Below are positions 1 through 11,998 of a stretch of DNA of 64,000 nt, one piece after another. The stretch is from Platynereis dumerilii (lineage: Eukaryota; Annelida; Polychaeta; Phyllodocida; Nereididae), in NCBI GenBank assembly GCA_026936325.1, contig JAPTHN010000009.1:2136501-2200500 (forward strand), read 5' to 3'. Numbering within the stretch: the first letter of the stretch is position 1; the number at the start of each line of letters is the position of its first letter. A program made the position numbers and the translations under genes. The notes below the pieces were generated by a model. The model made no database searches. It was not told the origin of the DNA and worked only from the letters and a program-made list of their open reading frames with translations.

Positions 1-1794
1 TAAAGGCATTAAAAATCCTGTTAATTGTAGCCATGTTTCCTGATTTCAGTTTTGTTGCATAAATAATTTTAAAACGTCAGAGGTGACAAAGGGTGCAAGT
101 TGCAAGAAGGTGCTAAAAAGTAATTCATAACTTGGAACCTGCCCAAACAATCGTCAAAGTCTTAATTGATAATACTTCGATATTTATAAATATTAAATAT
201 ATATAAAGTCACAAGATCTATAATAATTTATTATGAATAAATAACAGCTCAATATCCAACTCTGTGAACAGTTATTCTGACACAAGTGACATCAAAGTAT
301 ACTGTAGGTACTTCCCTGAATAACGTCAATAACCATTATTTTCTATCAGGTTTTCTGTACTAAAATTCCTGTTCATTGGACCACATCAATGTAACTAGTC
401 ACATAACTGTTGGGAGTCCTCGTGCCGTACCACAACTTGTCCACAAGTGAAAATCACATGTATGTAATCAGGTGATCTCCCACATAAATACCATGTCATA
501 TCAGTAACTTGTACGCAACTCGGATAAGTCATAATTTCAAGAATGCAATACTCTATCGCTGCTAGTATCGCAAGAAACTGTCAATCAAGTGACGATCTCC
601 ATTGTTTTCATGATGTCCAGTATCCATGCAAAATATCCAGAATATTGATCCTTGAGTGTCCAGGTTCGTCCCTACACAACTTCTTTGTTGTGGTCCTCAA
701 CATCACTGGATAACAAAAGATAAGGTCTCCCTTTTCTCCTGAAACAGAAAGATAAGATGCATCAGATAACAGTCATGAGATAACACTGATCAGATTACAA
801 AAGATAACGGTCACTAATTGGGCATATAAATATAAACTAATACAGCACACATGATGTGGGCAGTGTCCAATGACATAAAACGACATTGAAGATGAAGTTT
901 GATAATCTTGATGACTTTTTATGATAAGAACTAGGTATACAGAAAAACATGTATACATGTATACAAAATAAACAAGTGGAGGTGTACATAAAGCTGTAAA
1001 CCTAAACAGCTAAATGTAGCATTTAGATCATGATAGCCTGTTTTTATAAGCTAGTTATTAATAAGCAGAGGGACACTCCATTCAATGCGAGGGAGGACAG
1101 GATAAAAATGTTTGGCCCATGGTCCTACTTAATTTGTTTTTCTGTTATTTTTGCTTTAAATTGACAATTGATGAATGGACTGAGTATTTGGCTTGTATTT
1201 CGGGGTCCTGGGTTCCACTCCCTCAAGACTCTAAATCAGGAAGTAGCTTAAAATTTACCGAAATTTCGAAATGGACTCAACCCTTTAAAATCATTAGAGC
1301 TTAACAAAGTAAAACTATAACAAAGCGTGACCTTCAATAAAAATAATAATTCACCTCATTTTTGCACACAAAAATATTCTTTCTCAATTTAGAAAACCCG
1401 TTGAAACACTGAGAAAACCAAACTTAAACTTAAAATGCTTAAAACTTCCTCTAGGAATTCTTAATTTATTCAATAAAAGTAGTTTAATTTGCGCATGTTT
1501 AAATGTTCCTGGATATTTGATGCAATAATATAATAATAACATTAACTTACATCTTCATAGTTTATAATAAACTTGATACGGTGAATGGGCGGATAAAATG
1601 ATTATAAATGATTGAACTTTGCTAGCAAAATTGCAATTTTCCTGAAATTGCTCAATCACATCACATGACTGTTAGATAATCACATGGGCATAATTATATT
1701 TTGTTTGAAAAAAAACGAAAGAGATCATCATAAAATTTCTAGCATTCCATTCAACATTGTAACTGCAGTCTGACCCAGTCATTGTAACTACATT
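1..1794. other. Unassigned AT-rich sequence
   Basis: No exon, RNA gene or element end can be supported here. Open frames on both strands are short (about 60 codons), AT-rich, and lack splice context or recognisable motifs. The stretch could be intergenic or intronic. Confidence 0.5.
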
Positions 1795-2718
1795 ATCTGC
1801 ATCAACACACAAAGAGACTACACCAACACACAAAGAGACTACACCAACACAACAAAGAGATTACACCAACACAAACAAAGAGATTACACCAACACAACAA
1901 ACAGATAAATTGCACCAACACAACACACAAACAGATTACACCAACATCGCAAACAAAGAGATTACACCAACAAAATACGAAGAGATTGCACCAACACAAC
2001 ACACAAAATGATTACACCAAAACAATACAACAACACAACAGAGAGATTGTAAACACCAACACAACACATAAAAAGATTACACCAACACAATACACCAAAG
2101 AGATTACATCAACATCGCAAACAAAGAGATAACACCAACACAACACACAAAGAGATTACACAAACACCTCACATAAAAAGATTACACCAACGCAACGCAC
2201 AAAGAGATTACCCTAACACAACAAACAAAGAGATAAAACCAACACAACAAAGAAGTTACACCAATGCAACAAACAGATTACACCAACACAACACACAAAG
2301 AGATTACACCAACACAACAAAGAGATCACACCAACACAACACATAAAAAGATTACACCAACACAATACACAAAGATATTACACCGACACAACAAAGAAAT
2401 TACACCAATGCAACCAAGAGATTACACCAACATAACAAACAGCGAAATTACACCAACACACGAAGAGATTACACCAACACCTCACACAAAGAGATAACAC
2501 CGACACCACACACAGATTACACCAACAAACACACAAAGAGATTACACCAACACAACAAACAAAGAGATTGCACCAACACAAAAACAAAGAGATAACACCA
2601 ACACAACAAAGAAATTACACCAATGCAACACACAAAGAGATAACACCGACACCTCACACAAAGAGATTACACAAACACCTCACACAAAGAGATTACACCA
2701 ACACCTCGCACAAAGAGG
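1795..2718. repeat. Minisatellite, imperfect units of about 20-30 bp
   Basis: About 0.9 kb of head-to-tail units built on AGAGATTACACCAACACAA, with variable spacers such as AACAAACA or CACCTCACAC. Units differ by small substitutions and by units joined in different lengths, as expected for unequal exchange. The array reads open on both strands, giving low-complexity Thr/Asn/His-rich or Cys/Trp/Val-rich peptides. These are by-products of the repeat, not genes. It ends abruptly next to the CpG-rich segment at about 2770. Confidence 0.9.
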
Positions 2719-2769
2719 CCCTTATAACTAAACCCCGAAATGGTCACCCCCTAATTTTGTCAACAATGA

Positions 2770-2847
2770 GGTCCCCGCGCGCCGCCATTGCCTCCAGGCG
2801 GCGCTGACCGTCAACTCAGTCCCAGAATGGCGACGTCATGTTGCTTG
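2770..2847 (+). promoter_or_regulatory. CpG-rich promoter-like segment with a possible first coding exon
   Basis: A short GC- and CpG-rich block in otherwise AT-rich DNA. On the + strand an ATGGCG start at about 2827 opens a frame (M-A-T-S-C-C-L) that runs into a consensus donor GTAAGT at about 2848, as a short first coding exon would. The minus strand also shows an ATGGCGGCG start at about 2790, so the block could drive either strand. No matching downstream exon was found. It could instead be a chance GC-rich spacer: a terminus-like word, GGGGGTGACCATTT on the minus strand, lies just to its left. Confidence 0.25.
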
Positions 2848-3483
2848 TAAGTCCCTGTTCAGTGGGTGGTGCATGACCTGACCTTAATAGTCATCCGATT
2901 TACAAAATTTAAAAAGCACCACAGAGCCTGGAATATTCCGCAGCTAGCCATGTAAAAAAATCGCTTGTTTAACCATGATTTGCTCACGTAAAAAAATCGT
3001 TAACTTCTGAAACAATTTTTTGTTTCCAGAAAAGAAAAGATATTCTCATTGATGGCTATACAATAAAAACAGTGATGATGTCAAAAGTTGTGTAATAAGA
3101 ATGACTTATAGAAAAAGTACATTTCACATTGCTACAGTAACCTTAGTTCCCAATATACAACATTTAGAGACCAAAAAAGTACTTTTTCAATTTTCACTCA
3201 ATTTTGGGGTACATGTTTAGAGGCTCATATTTCACTATCAAATGCAAATAAAAATTCAATACGAACCAGAATCTTGTATATATATAGGCCTATGGCATAT
3301 AGAGATTCCAAAAATGTAAATTTAAATGTCATGGTATGCAGTCCAATTAAGACAACTAATCATGAAGTAATCAACTGAATAGAAATAGAAGTTGGCAGTC
3401 AGTCGAGGCAGTAAATTGAACCCTGGAGGAAGATCTGCTTTGTCGGATGATTAGCCTATGGCTAATGTTTTCTTGTTGTATAT
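2848..3483. other. Unassigned sequence
   Basis: AT-rich non-coding sequence between the CpG-rich block and the TIR element at 3484. No exon or RNA gene is seen. Confidence 0.5.
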
Positions 3484-5793
3484 GGGTGAAGTCATTTTAA
3501 ACGAGGCCAGCCAGGATTTTGACCTTTAACTGGCCATAAAAAATGTTTGGCTAGTAATAAATTCTTTAAAATTCCCTGATATGTAGAATACAATTATCTC
3601 TTCATAATAAATCCACTTTTACGTGAAATTATGGCTTCATCATTGAGACCAGGGACCGAAAACTCTCAAAATGGTCAATTTTTGGGGATGTCAAACGTCA
3701 CATTTTCAAACGGTGTTACTTTGACAGCTGATGGTTAGCAACTGAAGTAAGTTATGCTCAGTTTTTTTAATTTTAATGACTACCTATATACCTGAACTTA
3801 GTTTTTTAATTCCATTCGGTATGTGAAATGTTCTGGGAATATTTCTCAGGCCACCGAAACCTCCCGTCACGTACATCATAAATGTCAAACATGGTCAATC
3901 CAGAAAAAACATTTTCTAAAAATGGGTTTTTTTCCTATTTAAGTGGCGTTTGGTTGATTTATTTTTCATTGAATCAAGAAAGTCTATGATAAATAATCAC
4001 ATACCAGTCAGCTTTAAAAGGAATATCCAGCTATAGTCAAATGGTCGCAGTCCAAACATGACACCTGCAGTCACTGAAAAAATTCTCACCTACAGGACGG
4101 CAAAATTTCAAACCAAAAATTTTGACACACCCAGTAATATTTTTATGGGTTTGTATGCTGCCAAATTAAGTATTCCACAAGATTTATCTAAAATGTTTAA
4201 AAGGATATCCTACAGAGCAGCAAAGGCTGTGATATGGAGGATGCAAATTTTGAATGTCAATAATTTTGGGATTCTCACCTACAGGACAGATATGATGTAA
4301 CGTCACTGATAGAGGTGTTCTCATGTGTAGAGAAGCATCACATCAATCAAAATTTTTCATTTTGCTATGAATAGTAAGTTTTGTTTCGGAAATTGGCCTT
4401 GCATGAAGATACAGGACTGTCACACAACAAAATGTGTCATATGTCAAAAAGTATCAAACTGGTACATCATAATGGACAGTACATCATTATTGACCTAGAA
4501 GTAATTATTGGTCAATTATGATGTACAGATGAATTTTCGTGCTTTTTGATATGAAAACATTACCAAAGTAGAGAAAAGTAGTGTTAATTTAAATTCCCAT
4601 ACTTTTGTTGTCCTTGTCATGAGATTTCGCACATGTATTTCATTCTTATCTGACAATAACATAGAATCTTTGATGTACATCACATTTGATACTTGTAATG
4701 TCAAATATGATGTACAGCATAAATCTAAGATATATGACTGTAATCTCAACATTAAATTAAGAATTATCATGTATTTTGGCTAGCTTCCTTTACTAATGCA
4801 GTTTATCTCAACAATACAATGTGTTTGATTTCGTTCAGCCAAGATTAATAGGTGTACATCATAATTGACGCTTCATTAAATTTTTCTGATTATTTGCATT
4901 TTTACTGTTGTTATGAATGAGGATTGTAACAAATCTAATTTACCTTACTAATTCTTTTATATATTTTATGGAATTTCAGAGAATTTTAGTTCTAGCTTGA
5001 ATTGGATATTCATATTGAGTGTTTGGTGCAATGGTGCATGTGTGTAGCTTCTGGCAACTTATTTTCCCGCTTCTTGGTGAAATTTCTCCTTTATGTTATA
5101 TTAGGGGGAATTATTATTTGACACTTGTTTGTTTTTATTGAAATGTTTATAATTGCATTTACTGGTAAAGTTTATTAATACACAATTTGACATAATTTTT
5201 GAAACTTGGTCAATTATGATGTACGTGTGACAGAATTCTCACCTACAGGACTATGTCAAATATGATGTAACGCTAAAAATATCCCTATATCTTTTACACA
5301 ACAGGTTAGATGGCATGGATTTTACCATTTTGTCATACATTCTGTGTGTTTTTACATTTCAATCCAAAAATTTACTGAGTATGCCTAAGTGCTTTATTTT
5401 GACAGAACATCGAAGAAGCAAAATTGACGAACATATATTTTTATTCCGTCAATGTGTGTATTTCAAAACAAAATGGTAATTTGTCAGCTAAAATTGTTTT
5501 AAATGATCATCTATACCTGGAACAATGATTATACAATCAATGTTTGCTGTTATCAACAATAGGGATTAAATAAAGTGGAGTCAACCAAAATTTCTCACCT
5601 ACGTGACGACATAGACTCTCCTCAGCAAAATTCTATGTGGGGCAGTGTCAGTGTAACTTAAGGACATAAAACGTATATTTCATAAAAATTAAGACTATGG
5701 AGCACAGGCTGGATGAGGAATACATCCTAAACCATGCTTTTAAAAATTTACCCTTATGTGACACTTTTGGCCTCATTTAAAATGACTTCACCC
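3484..5793. mobile_element. 2.3-kb non-autonomous TIR DNA transposon
   Basis: The left end reads GGGTGAAGTCATTTTAAACG. The right end is its inverse with one mismatch, and the match runs about 25 bp into GAGGCCA. The flanks are both AT-alternating (TATAT/ATATA), so a short duplication of 2-5 bp is likely but cannot be fixed. The interior lacks any transposase-like frame. It holds many copies on both strands of a word close to GTCAATTATGATGTAC (for example about 4510, 4695, 4858 and 5210) and of TTCTCACCTACAGGAC (4083, 4272, 5233). The superfamily is not identified. Confidence 0.65.
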
Positions 5794-6621
5794 ATATATA
5801 TATTTCTCACCGATGTAAAATAAAATGATTTGATTTGATCATTTAAGTGGTCAAGTAAGGCTATAGTACTGCTACCGGTACAGCTGACCAGCTGCCAATT
5901 AACTGGCTGGCATTATGCAGCATTCCGTGAATTTTCCTCACTCCAGCATCTTGCAGAACTTAAGAAAAAATGACAAAACATATATTTTATCACACAATGA
6001 TCTATTTGTAAAGCGTCATGTACATAAGTTATATACTAGAGGCCTATTATAATGGGCCTATAACATCATGAACATGGTGAACATGGCATAATGGCAGCCA
6101 AAGGTCTGAAATATATTTTTATAAGATGAGATGTGGAAGCCTGCCCCTGGATGAAGCAGTGAAACCAGATTAAAGCAACTGGCAGGGAATTAACAATTGA
6201 CTATTAACATGACGGGCCATTGAAAGAATCCACAAACAAATCCACTGACTTTAAAATATTTGCCAATTTTACATGTGAATGACTCTTTGCTATTTGTAAT
6301 ATGTGAATGAATTTATGCATTTTTTGTCATTTATAAATCAACTTCCACAGATTTGCAATATCTTTTATCCTTCAATCAGTTGTTCGTTTTTTAAACTCAC
6401 AAATATAAATATCTCTCTTTATTTAATTGTTTCTCAATTACTTTTTATTGGAAGAATATATTCTTGAAAATGTTAATTATTTAATCAATTAAGAACTGCA
6501 TCTTCCTATTTATAATAGTTCTCCTGCAATCTTAGAAAAAAGATTCTATTGAACATTATACTTTTCTTAAGTAGTTTAAGAAAGTTGCCTTAAAGTTACA
6601 GTCATAAGTTCAACAGGTGCA
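5794..6621. other. Unassigned AT-rich sequence
   Basis: No gene or element end recognised between two DNA transposons. Confidence 0.5.
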
Positions 6622-6626
6622 ATAAG

Positions 6627-7139
6627 CAGTCAAGGAAATTACCATCTGCTCATGACAACCAATGTCTTCAGTCCCACATGACACTCACCCCAGCACTGTC
6701 ATCTCTATCCCATGACCTTCTCAAAGTGTCATGGCGCAGCCATGACTTAAGCAGTGCTCAAAATCATCTTAAACAGGCTGTTTAAAAATAACTACTGCTA
6801 ATATCACTTCCAAACTTGGTATAAAGTTGTATTACAGTATCAACTAAACATATAAATTTTGGCAGGCTAATCCATTACATAATGAGGAAAAGAAACCGAA
6901 GGCTCCAGAGAATTTCGGAAACCGTCATCAGCTGCTGATGACTTCGCGGGTACCTCGCGAAATGGGACAGAATAAGACCCGCTACTGCCATGGTGCTGTG
7001 TGACAAGGAGGGGAGAAAAAATAGATCAGACTTCCTTTTGATACTCAACTGATCAACCTGACACACTCTATCATCCTGTCAGGGCCAGGACTTAGTTGGA
7101 ATTGCAATTGTCATCACGTGATGGTAATTTCCCAGACTG
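6627..7139. mobile_element. MITE, 5-bp TSD family, copy 1
   Basis: A 513-bp element with inverted ends CAGTCAAGGAAATTACCATC and, inverted at the right, CAGTCTGGGAAATTACCATC. It is flanked by a perfect 5-bp duplication ATAAG (6622-6626 and 7140-7144). A second copy of the same length class and end structure lies at 20421-20929 on the same strand. CAG/CTG termini with a 5-bp duplication would fit a hAT5-type family, but no transposase is present to confirm this. Internal frames are not conserved as a protein. Confidence 0.85.
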
Positions 7140-7144
7140 ATAAG

Positions 7145-7740
7145 GCCAAGGCAATGCACAACAAAGTAGTTTCACAATGACAGGAGATACTAGGGCAAGC
7201 CAATGCAGCACACAGTAGTTTCACTTCAGGGCTAGAGTGTTATGTCAGTGTAGGCGGCCTGAGACCCTGAGGCCTGAGGGTTGGCAGAGGCCTTAAGCAT
7301 CCTGTGGTAGCTCCATCACTGAACTCTGAACTCCCCTTTCCCAAATTTCTGGATTCTGGATCCACTCCTGCTTAGGGGGAAACCATTTAATATCCAGGGG
7401 GAGCTGAGAGATAGTGTTGGATCCTCGCGGCCAGCCTCGTCCTGAGAGAGAAAGAAGGGGAGAAGAGGCAGAGAAGGAAGAGCAGAACTTTTGGAGGGGT
7501 GGGGGGCAAGCGACATTTCCCATGAATTTCATGATCCAAATTTCATACTATGGCAGATGAAATTGCGTGGAAAACACAGATTTCAATAATATTTATTTGA
7601 CTATCTGCCAAATTTTTTCGCTTCCTTAACCAAATTTTTAGAGGGCGGTTGTTCCCCAACCCCCCCTGCCTGATATGCATATGATTTCAAGTCATTAAAT
7701 TAGTCTCATTTCTGGGATCATAAGCTGTAACTTAGCCGTA
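7145..7740. other. Non-coding, possible decayed MITE end
   Basis: No gene seen. About 7375 reads AGGGGGAAACCATTTAATAT, which resembles the ends of the MITE family at 9872-10078 and 11369-11597. No convincing partner end was found, so only a degraded fragment is suggested. Confidence 0.35.
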
Positions 7741-9120
7741 AGGGGAGACCGGGGTAAGTTGTGCCGTGGGGTAAGTTGTGCCCCCCGGGGTGGGGGGCAC
7801 TCACATTGAAGTCATACTATACATATGTGCCACTCAAAAGATAGGGTTTTAAAGAGGATTCCAGACCATAGGGTCAGTTTTTGAGGCCAGGAGAGCCTGA
7901 CCATAGGGTACACTACCCAATTGAACATCACAGAAAGGTTTTGCCTTTGAAATTGCAATCATGCAATGCCTAATTTGCATTGAACTTTCAGGTGTTAAGT
8001 GTCATTCTTAATTGCAATTAGGTTTTTACACCTTTTCTGACAACTTTTTCTTGTTTATGTCAATAAAATAGGCTATAGGGCCTATATAATAACCTGACCA
8101 TAGGGTATGAAATTCGGGCTCTGAAAACCTGACCGTACGGTAAGAATTTCAGAACGCGTGCCACACATCCGCATCAAAATCCGGCTGAGTACCCCCCTCC
8201 CCCGGGGTTGTGCCGCCCACTGTTGGGGTGAAATGAAGAACTGGGCAAGGAAGGCAATGCCACCCATGTATACCCACTTGGTCAACATCATTAGGCACCA
8301 AGAAAAAAACTAGCAAATATAATGGTATGAAAAGCTACCCTCATAAATTAAATTTTGTTGCTGAAAACTTGAAGTGCCGAGGACTGACATTCTTGTTTCT
8401 CAGTCATTCGGTATTTGTAATAAGATGATGTCCCTCAGGTAGGATGGAGTTAGGAGGTATATCTAGACATTTGTGTTGTTAGATTTCATCTCGCATCGTT
8501 TGTTTATTTTTGACAACTAGTTTCATCCGGAAAATCAATTTGGGGTAAGTTGTGCCGTTTTGATTGGGGTGAGTTGCGCCAATGGTATGACGTAGTAATG
8601 GATATTTTATTCATCTTTTTCTGTCTTCATTTTATGCATGGCCTAAACATGTTTTGAAATGACTTACACTTAAAGAAACATGTGTTAAAAGTGTTATACA
8701 ACCCTCTAAACAATAGATAATTCTAGTTTATTCAGCATTTAAAATTTTTGTATAAAATTGCTCATAAATGTTTGATTAGTTTCATGTAACATGTCAGCCA
8801 TAAGTTAAAAACATGATACAAATGATCTATCTGAAGAAACGGGTGAAATACAAGGTTTTTTTGGACTAAATTAAGCGAAACAACTTACCCCGTCATGCGG
8901 TACAACTTACCCCGGCACCGGGGCAAGTTGTGCCACTTGACCTACTTTTTTCAAATGCCTACGATGACCTTCCCAATGGTCGGACTGCCCTGAAACTTTG
9001 GTCGATTCTGGCCAACGCATTATATTTTGATGTCTGATTTTCAGATTACATGATTAAGCTTTGGTTTTTGGGAAAATCAGCCTTGCACAAAAAATGACAC
9101 AACTTACCACGGTCTCCCCT
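7741..9120. mobile_element. DNA transposon with GGGGTAAGTTGTGCC ends
   Basis: The left end is AGGGGAGACCGGGGTAAGTT. The right end is its inverse with one mismatch in the first 20 bp. The core word GGGGTAAGTTGTGCC and variants recur subterminally and internally on both strands (7762, 8540, 8563 and several inverted near 8880-8935), as transposase-binding arrays often do. No transposase frame is present. A second element (7783-8206) is inserted in it. The target duplication is unclear, TA at most. Confidence 0.75.
7783..8206. mobile_element. Nested 424-bp MITE
   Basis: Inserted in the GGGGTAAGTTGTGCC element, splitting one of its internal words. The left end is CCCCGGGGTGGGGGGCACTC. The right end inverted is CCCGGGGGAGGGGGGTACTC. 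The flanks are an exact 8-bp duplication GTTGTGCC (7775-7782 and 8207-8214), as for hAT-type insertion. Internally, CTGACCATAGGGT recurs four times with small changes. Confidence 0.75.
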
Positions 9121-9267
9121 ATACCTGAAGTTGCCCTGAACTGATATCATGTGTAAGTTGCCTGTAATGTAAGCTTTTAATTCACACTTCACAAGGCAAA
9201 TGAATGTTATCAAAGGGTGGTCTGGCAACTGACCACAACGAGGGATGAGGATGAAAGGAGGCAGCAG

Positions 9268-9400
9268 GGCTGGAAAAAGAGTAGGGATGGATGGATGGAT
9301 GATTGGGGCTTCACGTCCTGTATTTATGCACTTGATACACTAATTAGGACAGGAGGCCGGAGGAGGACATACACGGCAATGAAGCAAAGGATGATTAGTA
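9268..9400 (-). repeat. SINE 3' fragment, CAATCATCC family
   Basis: On the minus strand it contains the shared order CAATCATCC, TTCATTGC, TCCTGTCCTAATTAG, GTGCATAAATACAGGAC, then AAGCCCCAATCATCCATCC with a CATC-repeat tail. Related pieces lie at 24945-25075, 32907-33060, 49815-49950 and 50010-50150. The 5' tRNA-like head is missing here. Confidence 0.6.
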
Positions 9401-9671
9401 GCTTCAATAGTTAAGTGTGATTGGTCTTTAAAAAAAAAATTGTTTTAATTGCTTTTTCTCAATTATTTTGAAAAATATTTCGGAGTCAGGAGTCGCCAGA
9501 TTAAGCTTCAACTCCACCTGAAAACCAAGTTTGACTCTGAATCCGACTCCAGAAAAACCTCCGATTGCACGACTCTGATTCCAAAGTCCTGTAAAGAAGG
9601 GCCTTTGAAATTGCTTCACTTGGAAACAGCAGAAGGATTAAATTGGTTATGAATGTGTGACATCCTTATAT

Positions 9672-9782
9672 ACTTTGGTAAATTATCTACTTTTAAACAA
9701 ACATTGCAACTTTGGTAAATTATCTACTTTTAAACAAACATTGCAACTTTGGTAAATTATCTACTTTTAAAGAAACATTGCA
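9672..9782. repeat. 37-bp tandem repeat, three copies
   Basis: Three consecutive 37-bp units beginning ACTTTGGTAAATTATC, nearly identical; the third differs by one base. 111 bp in all, so the duplication is recent. Confidence 0.95.
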
Positions 9783-9871
9783 GTCTAAGTCTTAAATAGC
9801 TTTAAAGCTCTTTAAATAATCCATCAACCAGAAATAAATATTGCTAGGAAAGAACTTATCTTTTCACCATA

Positions 9872-10078
9872 AGGGGGCAACCATTTAATTTCCAAGGGGC
9901 TTGGAATTTTCCTCAGGGAAATTATTTATTTCATAGTGATAGCAGTAATTTGTTTTTTAGCGTGTGTTGTCTCCGAATACCACCAGAAATTATTTATTTC
10001 AAGACTGCCTAAAAGGAATTTATTTATTTCATTAAAAAAAAAAATCCAAGCTCCCTTGAGATGAAATGGTCTCCCCCT
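9872..10078. mobile_element. MITE, AGGGGG..ACCATTT family, copy 1
   Basis: The left end is AGGGGGCAACCATTTAATTT. The right end inverted is AGGGGGAGACCATTTCATCT. The interior has paired GAAATTATTTATTT words and an A-run near the right end. It is related to 11369-11597. No clear target duplication, so the exact ends may be off by a few bases. Confidence 0.7.
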
Positions 10079-11039
10079 GCAGTCAGTACTTTCAGCTGCA
10101 CAATGATATACTATCAAGATTATGGGCACATGTCCAGAAAGAAACTGTAAGGTAAATTATATAGGCAAATCCAAGATATCTATATTTGCCCAATCCACTG
10201 TTTGGGACCCCCCCCCCCCCTCCTTTCACCCCAAGGCCACCAAGCTGCCCCTGCACTGACAACACAACAGGCATACCACGAGTGGGCCAGCCGTAGTATA
10301 AATATGGGCCTAACAGCCAGCTTGGCTGGTTATGTATGTCAAATGCTTCATAATTAGTGCCTGTCAGCTTCATATATCACTATTCTTGGCTATGGGCAGT
10401 ACAATATGGCATTTAAATTCCATTTTAGGGGCAATCTTTCAGCAGCTCTGCACTGTCACTCTGCCTGCAGCAGGTCGCATGGCACTGTGTCAGCGTGACC
10501 TAGTTATGCAGGACTGAGTTGCGTCACAGCGCTGCCTGGTGGATAAGCTTCGCGGGGACCCCATTGCATTTTGACACACCCACATATGTATACTGTTGCA
10601 GTATCACCACCTGTACCACTGGTTCCAGTTGGGTTAAAAGTCTCAAAATTATGAAAATACTATCATGATTTATAATATGATAATGCCAAAGCATAGAGAG
10701 ACCGCAAAATGAAAATCTATCTAGGTTTTTTGTCAAAGTGAATTGTTAGTTTGTTTTCAACATTTTATGAAACTGTGATTATATGATTCTCATAATTAGG
10801 TGGATGTAATAAAGTTGACTTGCCTGACTTGACTTCATAATGATACATTGAAAGAGTTTGTTAATAAACGTTCTTTAATAAATGAATAAATTGCCAGTCT
10901 GAAAAAAATTATCGAAAGAAAAACTATAATAAAGTAAATAGGCCTTAATAACTACCAGTATTGTCCAGACATGTTAAACCTGTACTCAAAAATTAAACAG
11001 GCAAATATTCTCGACTCTTATAAATTAGTGGGGACCCTG
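10079..11039. other. Non-coding sequence upstream of FAM8A1
   Basis: No exon or element end is supported. It contains a C-homopolymer near 10208 and AT-rich sequence. Confidence 0.5.
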
Positions 11040-11998
11040 CTATAGACAGAGTGCTTTGAATAACCGCAGTACTGTCAACAGCTGTCAACACACTGCTCTA
11101 CTTATGTGGTGACGTTATGAAGTTATTTTTAGATTCCTAAAGTGACGTTATCTATGACAAGCACTCTTGTGACGTCATGACGATTGTTTCTCAATCAGGA
11201 ATGACGTCACATAAACGCCCACACTTTTTTTGTTTGGCGCATGCAAAAAAGTTTCCTAGTATATCCCTGTGTCAGTAGCTCTGTCTCCTACCATTTGAAG
11301 ACCTCTGGCGGTCTCCATTATAAGCCTAACAGAAGAAATTAAGATACAAGACTTAATGAGTGGTTGTAAGGGGTCCACCATTTCATCTCAAGTGGGGGGG
11401 GGGGGCATGTCAAGGGGAGGCGGCGCTGCCCGGGCTTGGAGTTTTCCTCAGTGGGAAATTTTTTATTTCAGTAACGGCGGCTGTAATTTTTATTTATTGC
11501 CCAGAAAGAATTGAATAATTTCTAAAAAATGAGCGAGAAATTATTTATTTAAAAAAACTCCCGAGCCCTCTGATCGATTATTTTATGGTCACTCCCTAAC
11601 TTGCAGGTTCCATATGAATTACAAATCAAAGTCTAAAATATTCTTTAGCTTTTTTTTCAAAACATAATTGAGGTAAATCCTGAAGGCATGCATTTCCATT
11701 GCAGCAAATTAAATCTGGAAATCAAGACAAAAAGTTAAAAACTACAATTTTAGGGACAAATCTGCTTCAACCAAGTAATGACCATGTCAATGATTACTAC
11801 CATGATCATTTTCTTACCTATCCTAGTCCATTTTACGTCATAAATTGGAAGAAATTCATTTTTGGGCGTTTTGTTGTGTTTCTGAAATTTCGTGAACGGA
11901 GTCTGCTGCGTCGCACTAAATTGCGGTACGAAAATTCTGTCCGCTGCGTCCGCATTTTATGTCCAAAATTTAGGTTGCATTTCGGGTCAGGAACCAGG
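11040..11998 (+). promoter_or_regulatory. FAM8A1 upstream region with CRE/ATF sites
   Basis: Two perfect TGACGTCA palindromes (11170-11177 and 11202-11209) and two TGACGTTA variants (about 11110 and 11142) lie 0.8-0.9 kb before the start codon. TGACGTCA is the known CREB/ATF site. A MITE (11369-11597) sits between this group and the start codon. No TATA box is evident and the transcription start is unknown. A short upstream frame (ATG at about 11959, four codons) would precede the main start if it lies in the 5' UTR. Confidence 0.4.
11369..11597. mobile_element. MITE, AGGGGG..ACCATTT family, copy 2
   Basis: The left end is AGGGGTCCACCATTTCATCT. The right end inverted is AGGGAGTGACCATAAAAT. 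The interior has the same GAAATTATTTATTT-type words as copy 1, plus a G-run. It lies about 400 bp before the FAM8A1 start codon, between the CRE motifs and the gene. Confidence 0.6.

Noticed and set aside
1795-2718. CRISPR-like look of regular short repeats (also 53296-54900)
   Set aside because: No constant repeat with unique spacers, no cas genes, and the host is clearly a eukaryote. These are minisatellites.
1802-2807. Several open frames across the 1.8-2.7 kb repeat, on both strands
   Set aside because: They arise from a stop-poor minisatellite and give low-complexity Cys/Trp/Val or Thr/Asn peptides.
9428-9652. GACTCCGACTCC-type words as a small element
   Set aside because: Related words recur loosely on one strand, but no paired ends or target duplication could be found.
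11699-11998. Upstream extension of the FAM8A1 frame by 100 codons
   Set aside because: It starts with TTG rather than ATG, contains no in-frame ATG, and the family-like N-terminus begins at 11999. It is more likely 5' UTR.
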